Origin: Ariolimax columbianus
Taxonomy: Eukaryota > Mollusca > Gastropoda > Stylommatophora > Arionidae
Reading direction: 5' to 3'
NCBI GenBank assembly: GCA_036924085.1
Contig: JAVGWX010000002.1
Span: forward strand, 88,920,941-88,984,940
Length of the DNA stretch: 64,000 nucleotides
Position 1 is the first letter of the stretch. Each line of letters begins with the position of its first letter. The position numbers and the translations under genes were made by a program. The notes beneath the pieces are model-generated. The model was not told the DNA's origin, made no database searches, and worked only from the letters and a program-made list of their open reading frames with translations. Shown in pieces: positions 23,101 through 35,100 of the stretch.

Positions 23101-26100
23101 TGATGATAATAAACATACTGTTTCTTAGTAGTCATTTAATTATCAAACTGATGTTTGGGTGTTTAAGTAGTGGTAGCAGTTGAAAAGTCACAGCAGAGGT
23201 TATCTGGTTCCATTATCCAGTTTCCATTTTTCTATCAAGCCTTTCATCTTCTGTAAATATATTTGCCCAGTGCAAGAACTTTTAAGACTGTTTAACTTTT
23301 ACTGAACCATTGGTAAAAAATGTAGCCCTGGGCACTGTCTCTGTATACTCACCGGTGTTTTCATTCTGTTAACACTGGCTTTTGCTATAGAAATGGCTGA
23401 AACAAAAATGAGAGGCTGGGGAGGAAGACTAACGTCTGGTCAGGCAAAATATACTGGCCAAGACCTTCACCTCGGCTTCCTAGTAGCCCTACCTGGAAAT
23501 GGGCTGTTTTCATGGCAGCCTGGCTAACAAGGTGAGGGATTGACATGATCCCCGTAGTAGTGATTAACACGCAGATGAAGCCAAGTTTAGCACAACCGCC
23601 TAGAGGACCCCGGTCCACCTTAATCAGCACGCTCGGGATGTGATGAAAGGTACTGCAACCCGCCACTTGACGTCCTTTTCAGGGCACACAAAAAAGTAAC
23701 CTACTCATTGTGGGCATTAGCAAACAACAACAAAACGAGAGGTCACTTCCTCCAGTCTTGAAAACAACAAGATGACTAGATTGACTTTAAACAATTTTTT
23801 AATGATTTTTTCTGTTTCACATGGATCTGGAAAGTTACTCCATTATTGATTGTGATGAACTGAAATTGTTGCAGTGGATTTTTCTGAGGTAGGTCTGCTT
23901 AGTTTATATATGTAGATGTTATAAATATGTTTGTAGTGGAAACTAACAGATATGCTGATTTGGTTAGGAACACTATCAGTTCTTTGTCGCAATTTCATTG
24001 ATTTACAAAACAACTGGCGTACCTAAAAATGGGAACGTTTAAATGTTTGTTGCGTAATAAAAAAAAAATGTTGAAACTAGAAAGTTAAGTTTGACGATGA
24101 TGTGATACATGCACAAAAAAAACCACAAAATTTACTCACAATCATAAACTGCTCATGTAGGCCTATCCTCCTCACCCTGTAAATGTCCAGGCAGTTAATG
24201 GCGTACGACATACCAAAAATAACTGAAGAAATAAAGTGTAGAGCATTAGTAAGAGATTTATTCTTCTTCTGCTATGTTTATCCCGAAAAGGATGGTTGTG
24301 ATGTGTCGTAGCTAATAGTGGGACTGCGATATCTGCACCTTTTGGCGCTATACATCATATTTCAGCATGGCATTTTTGAGACCAGGTCTGCCTTGCCTCT
24401 TCGATCGCTAATCTCTTAGCCAGACTACATGGTTGCAGTCTGTTTCCAGGGCCACCACTTGGATGCGGAATAGGGTCCTGGTCAGTTATGAGTCACTGAC
24501 TCTAAGATGCAAGCAGTCAGCTATGAGTTGCTGGCTGCTGTCATCTCATTCAATGCTTCATCTTCGGCCGCAGTAACAGGTCATCGGTGATACCTGGGTT
24601 AAAAATGCAATAGGACACTGTAACCTTTTAAGCATGTCATAAAAGGTGACTAAAGAGAGTCGAGCATGGGCCCAACCGGTCGCTTAGACAGACTGAGTCT
24701 ACTATCAGATAAATTGACCATTTTTTCCTTATATTTTGATTTGTTAGTTCAGTATTGTTGTCCCTGATGAAGGCCTATTGGTCGTAACGTAGGTTTTGTT
24801 TGTGTTCTCGTCTCAGTGCGGTATCTGACCATACCCATTTACAAATTTTGATTAAACTCAACCTTAATCAACTTTTACATTTTTTTCCATGTTTTTTTCT
24901 CATTATATACATCACAGAGCCACTGCAGCCTCGCCTTATTTTAAGTAAAACCAGTGCTATTGAAACTGCCATTACAACGAATCAAATCCTTCGAGTCAAA
25001 ATGTTACAGAAAGATCATCAGAATACCTTGGACAGAGAAAAACAAAAACAAATGCAGACATTTGGCAAGAGTTGAGCATAGAAGAGACCTGGTTTATCAA
25101 TTCCATTTTGGCTAGAAAATGCAAGTACTTTGGTCACATCAAGAGACACAATGGTCTTGAGAGAACGGTGATGGAAGGTATGGTGCCAGGCAAAAGAGGA
25201 AGGGGTAGACCAAGAAGACGATGGCACCAAGATATCCAGGAATGCCTGAGTATGACTGTGGCGGAGGCTGGTGTTTTGGCAAGGGAACGAGTTTCTTTCA
25301 GACAGACTGTGATGGGAAAGACGTTCTACAAAGGACATGCTACATGATGATGGAGGTAGATCCAAACTAGAGTGATGGCTGGGTCAGACATTCCACAGAG
25401 GTCATTGGACAGCTATGATACTGCTTGAGATTATATAATCCTAGGCAAAGTTTAACTCAACCAAGCTGGCCGTGGAGAGAGAGGGAGACTGAGAGTAGCT
25501 AGGGGACTGTTTTAGCTCACTGACTTTCTAGAAGAGCGATTGATAGGCTGTTTTACAATTGTGTTAGAGAGATGGAATGAGTAGCAGGGTGGCTGAACCA
25601 GCATACGCCTTTGAGTCTTAGCCAGTCGCTCTATAAGTTGTGTGTTGGGCATTCTGTGACTAGAAGAGATCTGAATGTGTATTGTACGTGTAGGACGCCT
25701 TGTGAACAATGTATGTTCTGAACAGTCACACGAGTGTACAGATCGCCTAAGGACAAGATCTGAATGTGTGTTGGGCACCCTGTGTCTAAAAGAGATCTGA
25801 ATGTGTGTTGTATGTACAGGACACCTCGAGGACGATGTATGTTCTGAATTATTACAGATAGCCTGAATATGTGATCTAATTATATGTCAGCATACAGATT
25901 CGTCTAAGTACGTAATCTGATCATGAGGACAAGTTAGTGATTGTATGTTGAGTGTGCAGATAGGCTAGTGCAGAGGCAAGAATACTGGGTACCATAGATC
26001 TTGGAGGAACCATCAAAAGCTTATACTTACAACCTCCGAATTGATGTTGATATATTGTTAATGATTATTGTTGTTATATGTTCTGTTTTTTTAATTTATT

Positions 26101-29100
26101 AATAATGTTAATAAATCTGCCACCTGCTGTGTGCTATGTTATTTGCTGTGTGTGATCGTGAATGATGTGGATGCATGTGGTAACATTCAAGATAGCTAAA
26201 CCACTGTGGAAACGTCTTACGCTACGCCACATGTGGATGACTGTACATTTATCTACATTAAACTCAATTTGCTTTAGGATCTATTGGACGGCAAGTCTGG
26301 TGTCAGCAGACTAGGTAATTTCAACTCCTATAGTGCACATTAAAGTTAAATATTATATCATACAGAAAATACATCAGTGAGAAATTCACTTAGTCTGGAA
26401 CTCAGAAAATGAACGATTATAATAAGTATGGAATGTAAGAAACATTTAGTGTTAAGGTACTTACTAATAAACCTGAAAACTAGGCAGAAGAAGATGGTCC
26501 AGAGAGTGAAGCCAGTGTGCCAGTGGTGGTCATCGTTGACGATTGACAATCCAAGGAACAAAAAGATGATGATCTCATTGGCTGAGCTAAATCGGCAGAT
26601 ATATTAATTAGTGTGATCTCATTGGTTCAGCTAAGTCAGCAGACATATTAATTAGAGTGATCTCATTGGCTGAGCTAAATTGGCAGATATATTAATTTAG
26701 TGTCATCTCATTGGGTGAGTTAAAAAGGCTAACATTAGTATTATCTCATTGGATGAGCAAAATTAGCAGACATTAGTTAGTGTAATCTTATTGGTTGAGC
26801 TAAATCAGCAGATATATTAATTTGTGTCATCTCATTGGTTGAGCTAAATTAGCAGACATATTAATTAGTGTGATTTCATTGGCTGTGCTAAATTTGCAGA
26901 CATATGAATTATTCTGAGCTCATTGGTTGAGCCATAATACTATACATATTAATTAGTGTGATTTCTTTGGTTCAATAAACTATCATATATCATTGACTAG
27001 GCTAATGTGTGACACATAAATAATAAACATGATGATTTTACCTCATTTAATGAGCAAATGTAGTCGAATAAAAATGATGATCTGATCTCATCGCGTGAGC
27101 TAAGTAGATACATTAAGATCACATGATCTCATTGACTGAATAAAATCATACACAAACGAGGGATGGTCGAAAGGTTTTGCACTTTAGTATGAAGAAGTCA
27201 AGCCACTTACCTGGAAATTGGTGTGAAACTTTAGTCCTCTTTGTATTCACACAGCAAGGTGACACACTTCTCCCATCTTTTCTTTCCCTTCCTGATTCTT
27301 TGATTGTAGAAGTCTCCGTTTTGGCCCGAAACCACATCTCCAGTTCAGTAATCAAGTCCTGGGCAACTGAAAAATGATGTCCACAAAGTAGACTCTTCAT
27401 GTTTGGAAACAGGAAGAAGTCATTAGGTGCCAAGTCCGGTGAGTAAGGTGGATGGAGCATGATTTCATACCCATGCGTTTTTCTGATGTCCAGGATTTGA
27501 TTACTGAACTGGAGACGTGGTTCCGGGCCTAGATGGAAAAGTTCTACAATCAGGACATCAAGAAGGTGAAGGATAGATGCGAGAAGTGTATCACCTTGCT
27601 GGTTGAAAACACAGAGAAGGACTAAAGTTCAAACCAATTACCAGGCAAGTGCCTTTGGCTCCTTCATACTAAAGTGCAGCAAGAAAATGAAATATCTGGT
27701 ATGGCATAACAAGATGTAAAATAAAGAACATCTCAAGTATGAAATACTCAACTCTTTAAAATACCATCTGATTGAAATTGATGGTGCACAAAAGATCAGT
27801 TACAGATTGATTCTACCAAAATCAACAGCTAATTCTTGTGTTCCACTCTGTCGCATTTTTACCCGTTTATGTTTTTATAATAACTTTAAGTATGGCAGGA
27901 TTTCCTGCGCAGCTTTAATTTAATGAAGTTATTTCTAATACATAGTATTTACCTTCTGTGAACAATTTTAAAATTGTGGCTTTTTTTTTTTTACTAGGAC
28001 TTCAAGAGCAGAGTAATGACTTATTTGATATCAGGTCAATAATCATGCATCTGGATTTCATGTGAATATTCAATACCAGTCTAATTTAAACTCTGACTGG
28101 GACACAGACAAAAAGCAAATAAGTAATTCTATTGATGGAAAAATGCAAAATAAAAATACAAGTAGTGAGTACAAAGAATACAAATTAAGTGGTATTATCC
28201 CTCAGAATAATGACATTGAACTACTATTATGAATAATTCATGTCATAGATTATTTAATTTGTCTTTAGATCCATTAATCATAGTTAAAGATAATTTTTTT
28301 AACATGAATTTATTTTATTTTGAAAAAAAATATTTCACATTCGGAGTTGCAGCACTTGTCTTGGATGTTGAGAAAAAAATGTATTAAATTTGGTTGGACT
28401 GTAAAGGGTTAAGGGACTGATTATTGCGGAAAGAATTGGAAGACTTGGGAGCATGTACCACATGGATATTTGTTCTTGCAAAGCATGGTGCCTATGTGGT
28501 TAAAAGGATGGGGGGGGGGGGGGGGGGGAGGGGGAGGGCTCTAGTGTTCATACAACTACTAACCAACCAGTTGCCCAGGTTTTTGTTCCATTTTTAGGTG
28601 ACAAATGGAAAATCAGAAAATGGCTGGTGTGTAGAATGATCAGAATTAAGGATATAAGTATGGGAGATCTTGCTTGGAGGGTGGAGGTGAGAGTAGCCTC
28701 AGAGTAGAGATTCTTCCGAAAGGAGTCTAGTATATATTGAGACTATTGAAGGAAATTCTCGTCATCCCGACGGAGGAGATTAAAGAGCAGTAGTTGATAG
28801 AAAGGATTTAGGTGTGAGAGGAAGGGTAATGCAGATAGTTGTGGACAAGAAGACATATCAGAAAAAGGTCTCTTTCTGAGTGTGTGTCATATCAATCTTC
28901 ACTTTCTCTCTCTAATCTGCAACTGTATTAGTTGTCACATGTTGATACAATACAATTTTTGCAATATATATCCATACCTGATAACCTTTGTGAAGTACAT
29001 GATGGTGGTGCGAGACTTGTCGCTAATGTTGTGGAAGGCATACTGCATCTGGGTCAGTCCACACCCTATTATGCTGAAATATAAAGACTGAATGTGATAT

Positions 29101-32100
29101 GGAAAAACAACATCAGCACTGCAGTGAAAGTCAAGTTAAATAAATCATTAGTGCTGTCTATTTTTGTTTACGGTTGTGAGAGCTAGACACTAACTGCAGA
29201 TATGGAAAGAAGGATTCAAGCTTTTGAAAGGGGGACTCAGTGGTCTCGAGGTAAGGTCTCCGTCGCGGAGGTCGCGGATTCAGATCACAGTGAATTTCTA
29301 GATATATTTCATGTGTATCTTCTGGTAAAAATTCCCCTGATCACTAGGTAGTGCGATCGGACTCCCGTGTTCAATGTCGAGCACGTTAAAAATTCCTTGG
29401 CAGCTGGAAATCGAAAAGAGTAGGCTTTAGGCTTAACGGCCGCTGTCCGGATAAAATTCAAATTAAAAATCTACCCAAGTTACTTGTACCTTTCTCTAGG
29501 TGGTTTGTTAAGAGCAGCTATAGATGGTGCCTAACTGGCTGTGGGTCTACTTAGCTCCACCCTTAAGCCACCCTCCAAAAAACTGGTTGTATACAGATTA
29601 TGTAGAGTCTTCTAAACCAGTATAGATACGTTAAATTAAGTTAAATGCTACAAGATAATTTTGCACATCTTTTATAAAGAACATGAAACACATAATTATG
29701 TGAGAGACAAAATAAATTCCCTTACAGGTCATAAGGAATCACTTCTGTCAGCAATTAAATGTCAAAAACTGACATGGTTTTGGGTATGTAATGAAACATG
29801 ACTCCATCTGAAAAGTAATATTTCAGGAAACAGTTGATGATGGAAAAAAGTGATGAAGCCAAGGAAAGTCCTGGGTTGATAATATTAAAGCAGGGATGGG
29901 ACACAATTTCTCCACACTCGCTCGCAGGGCTGAGGATAGGGTACTATTGAGGACCTTGTATGTGGATGTTTCCACCATGGCACACCTACCACCCTATTGG
30001 GGTAAGAGTTTGTTTATTGATGATTGATATTCTGAAAGAAATACTGTGCAATAAAATCTTATCTCTGGAACTGAGAAAGAGAGTCCTTGGATGCTATGTG
30101 GAACCAGTACAGACATATGCAGTGAATCATGGACAATTAGTAAGCCAAGTGCTTAGATCTTTGGAAGCAAAGGAGATGTGGTTTTACAGAAGAATATTCC
30201 AGATCCCATGGACTGCAAAGAAGACCAATGATACAGTACTCAAGGAGGTACAAAGACAACTTATTGCAAGAATCAGAACAAGGCAGTCATAGTTTTTTGG
30301 GCATGATATGAGAAGAGGCGGCTTGGAGCACGTCGTGACAACAGGAAAGATAGCAGGAAAGAAAGACAGAGAAAGGCAGAGAGAGAAGATGCTAGACAAC
30401 CTGAGAGAATGGCATGGGTGACAATCAACAAACAGAGTTGGTAAACGACACAGGTGAAAGAAGTGGATACAGGTCCATGATCACCAGTGCCAACCGTCTT
30501 GATGATGATGATGCTAAAATACATACTTTCCATATCCAAGCACCATATCATATAGCATTCATCCAGTTGTCCAGCGACTTTAATTGCCCTGCCATTCACC
30601 ATCAGCATGTCACTCTCATCACATGTATCCTGAAGGTTGGGCCAAATCGTCAGATGAACTGGATCTTGTACCGCACCACAATCACATGCATCGCTGCCCA
30701 AGAGATTAAATTTTGTCATGTTCTTCCTACATCATGATATACCAGTTCGAAGTCTATTTATTGTCTTCCAAAGTGAGGGTTCCTCCTGAAACTCGATCTC
30801 TGGGTCCTGTATCATTTCGTGGTATAATTCAATGCTTCAATTCAACTACTTTCTGGGTTTGATTGCATGGGCTTTGTTGATTTAAAGAAACTATACCTGG
30901 ATTTAAGTCTAGTGATCTGCACCCGGTGTCCAAATATTGGCTGTCTAGAGTCATTTTCATGTCTCTCTCATTCAATTTCAGCAGCCACGTTTCTTCTATT
31001 CTTCTTCTTCTATGCCAATTATAGGGCATATTTTAACAGTGGGGGTGGGTTTTGTTCTAGTTTTACCTGAATGGATTATATCGTGCTGGAACTACTATCA
31101 TTAGTTAGGGGCACTTGTGCCCTATTACTGCTAGGTGGCCCACTTGCCATGGGCCAGTCATGTGACAAATTAATAAAAATGACAGACAACACTATTAGTG
31201 CTTGCATGGAACAGCGTGTTGTGATGAAGTTTCTTGTCAAGAAGACGTGAAACCTGCGGAAATTTACAGAAGACTGCAATCACAATACGGTGATGAGACA
31301 GTCGCAACATGACATTTGAATGGTGTAAACGTTTTATTGAAGGCCGTACATCCGTGAGTGATGATCCCGGCCGCGGATGATCTCAACTCACCAGTCATTT
31401 CTGTTAATATCCAGATTGTGGAATGCCTTATCCTGGATGTTGATTTTCTACCCCGTTGTGAACAGTACATACGCATTTTGAGTGAAGTGCATGCGTAACT
31501 GTCTGCGGAAAAAACGGCCTGGTTTGATCACAAAAGGCGTACTGCTCCTGCAAGATAACGTTTGACCTCATATGACTCACCACATTATGTGCCATCTGCA
31601 GCAACTCGGCTGGGAGGTATTGCCACATCCACCTTACCGTCCGACCTCGCTCCAAGCGATTTCCACCTGTTTGGACCCCTATAATAATTCCTGGGAGGTC
31701 AGCATTTCAACACTGATGACAAAGTGAAACAGACTGTCCTGAATTGGTTCAGACATACTAACAAATCTTTCTACACCAAAGCTTTTCAAGCATTACTTAA
31801 ACGCTGGGATAAGTGCATAAGTGCAGGAGATTATATAAAAAAAGTATTGGCATTTTAACCACTTGAATAGAAAAAAATTGTTATTACAAATAAAAAGTCT
31901 TGGTTTGACTTGAACACCCATCATATTATTTAGTAACAGTAATGATGGTCTTCCCTTTCCAATTCCAGCCCCTTCATCTGCCTCTCTGCCCCCTGCAATT
32001 TCAATGGTGCTGCTACCCAGCCCATGTATATCATAACTTAACTTAACTTAACGTCTTTATACTGGTTTAGAAGACCCTGCAGAGTCTGTATACAACCAGT

Positions 32101-35100
32101 TTCATTTACATCACCTTGCTCTAAAAGCTATGGGCATCTAATGTATTCTTAAATGCATTAACTGTCCCTGCCTCCACTACCTGCCCTGGCAATGCATTTC
32201 AAGCATTCACCACTCTCTGGCTAAAAAAATTATTTCCTAATACCTAATCTGGACCTCTCTTTAGTCAACTTGTAGCTATGTCCTCTTGTTATTGTGGGTG
32301 GCTGTATTTTCAAAAACTTGTTATAGTCTAATTTATCCATTCCTCTGATATTCATAAAAAAACATACCAATAGTAGTTGTATTTACCTAATGATCCCAGA
32401 GAACTCAAACAGCTCAGCCATTAGGAAGCCAAAGTACGCCATTGTGAAAATGATGATAGGTTGTGCAACTGTGGACACCATATAAATGATCAGCAATAGA
32501 AAAACAGGCAAGGGACAGAACATCAGTAGTTAATGATAGAAAACAGTCAAGGGACATAATATTAGTTAATGATAGAAAAACAGGCAAGGGACAAAATATC
32601 AGTAGTTAATGTAGAAAACAGTCAAGGGACAAAATTTCAGTTAATGATAGAAAAACAGGCAAGGGACAAAATATCAGTAGTTAATTATAGAAAAATGGGC
32701 AAGGGACAGAATATCAGTAGTTAATTATAGAAAAAGTAAATATTTTTTTTATTTTTTTTGGAACAGGCTTTTTTTATACAGAACTTGAAAGATTTACGGG
32801 CCATAGTAGTAGATACTGTGTACACAATTTATGCTCTCTAGGTTATGCGGAAGTTGGCTAAAATAGATGATATAGAAGTCTATGAAAATGGTCAACATCA
32901 AGGTAAATAAAAGCTTTTAAAAACAGGTAAGGGACAGAATAACAGTAGTCAATTATAAAAAGACAAGCAGGGAGTAGAATGTCAGTAGTCAATTATAAAA
33001 ATTCAAGTAGGGAGCAGAATGTCAGTAGACAATTATAGAAAGACAAGTAAGGAGCAGAATGTCAGTAGACAATTATAGAAAGACAAGTAGAAGCAGAATG
33101 TCAGTAGACAATTATAGAAAGACAAGTAGAAGCAGAATGTCAGTAGACAATTATAGAAAGACAAGTAGAAGCAGAATGTCAGTAAGTAGTGAATTATAGA
33201 AAAACAAGTAAAGACATAACAACACTAGTCAATTATATAAAAACAGGTAATAGCAGAATATCAGTTGTCAATTATAGCAAAACAAGTAGGCAGCAGAATG
33301 TCAGTTGTCAGTGATAACAAATCAGGTAGAGGTCAGAATGTTTGTAGTCAATGAAAGGAAAACAAGTAATAGAATATCAGTAGTCAATGAGGGAAAAACA
33401 GGCAAGGGAGAGAATATTAGTGATTATAAAAACAGATAGAGGGCAGAATATCAGTAAATTGTAGACAAATATGTAAGGGGCAAAATGTCAGTGATCAGTG
33501 ATATGTTGTTGTTGTTTATGCACATAATGAGTATGTTTACTCTTTTGTATGCACTAAAAATGGCGATAAGTAGAGGGTTGTAGTAGTTTTCCTCACATCT
33601 CGAGCGTGCTGATTGATGAAGGTGGCCATGGTCTTACAGGCAGTTGTGCTATGCTTAACTTCATCTGCATGTTAGTCACTTCTACGCGGATCACATCGAT
33701 CTACATCTCGTCAGCCAAGCTGCCTTGAAAACAGCCTGTTTCCAGGTAATGCTACATGGAAGAGAGATTGTGGTCGTGGTCAGTATATTGTGCCTGACCC
33801 TGACATGACATCCTAGTCAGTATGTTGTGCCTGATTGGACTAGCGAGACAGTGATAGTTCTTTGGCTCTTCTAGTCTGCCGTCGTTGTTCTGCTGCAGCC
33901 TTTTTAAAAGCCTCGCGTGATGCTGCTCCTCTGCAGAGAGTTGTGCGCCAGTTTGTACGGGCTTGCGCAGTATCTTCCCATGTTTCAAGGTTTCTGCTGA
34001 AAGCCTTTAGAGATGTCACAAGTATGTCTTTAAAGTACTTCTTTGACACCTGTGGTAGAGTTTACCCTTCTGCATCCCACGATAGAGGATTATTTTTGGT
34101 AGCCGATAGTCTGGCATGTGGACCACATGACCCATCCAGTGAATCTGTGACTGCATCATGATGGTATCAATACTATGGATACCAGATCTCTCAAGAACAG
34201 CAGTGTCCGTGATACTCTCTTGCCATATGATATTCATCACCCTCCTGACACAAGGTATGAGAAAATGATTCAGCTTCTACGCGTAATGCCTGTATATAGT
34301 CCATGTTTCACTTGCATATAGCAACAATGGAACCACCACGGCTCTGTACACCTTCAGCTTCATCTGGAAGCTAATGTGATTTCGACGCCACATGTTTGAG
34401 TGTAATCTGCCAAACGTGGAGCTGGCATTGGCAATTCTGGAGATCATCTCATCAGCCATGACTACTTTTTGAGACAATGTACTACCGAGTATTTGAATCT
34501 ATTCAAGCCATTCAGTTTTTCACCATTGGTTGATCTTGATGATTGGCTCAGTATATGTTTCGCCAGAAGGAGGTTGGTACATTATTTTATTTTTACTAAG
34601 ACTGAAACAAAGATAAAAACTAAGACTGAACCTAAAACTAAGACTGAATCTAAAACTAAGACTGAACCTAAGTCCTGAACCAAAGACTGAACCTAATTCT
34701 GAACCTAAGACTGAACCTAACACTAAGACTGAACCTAAGACTGAACCTAAGACAGACTAGGACTGAACCTAAGACTAATACTGAACCTAATGTAACAGAT
34801 CTTAGCTGAAGAGACAATATATAGGTAGGAGCTTAGCCAACCATTTATTTCTTTCTTCTTCGTGGTATTTGAGTCAGTGCAGCTGTGAGCAACTAAATCG
34901 AAGCACGGCGTAACCTGACGTAAGTTTCAGGCATGTGTCAACACCTGGAACGATAGTGTTTTGAGACATAGACTTGTTGCCGCAGCGTCATCTGGAAACC
35001 ACACCAAAAAAAGGGGGAGGGGGGGATAATGGCAAGCAGACGGACAAAAACGCATGCCCTTTTAGAAATCACGTGATCTGGGGATTAAGATCGAATATAA

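Noticed and set aside
24760..24810. Phrase ccctgatgaaggcctattgg as a Penelope-type retroelement sign
   Set aside because: A similar phrase is seen in several element types and no supporting RT sequence is nearby.
34469..34723. Lys-Thr-rich and Phe-Ser-rich frames
   Set aside because: They translate the 12-bp minisatellite on either strand.
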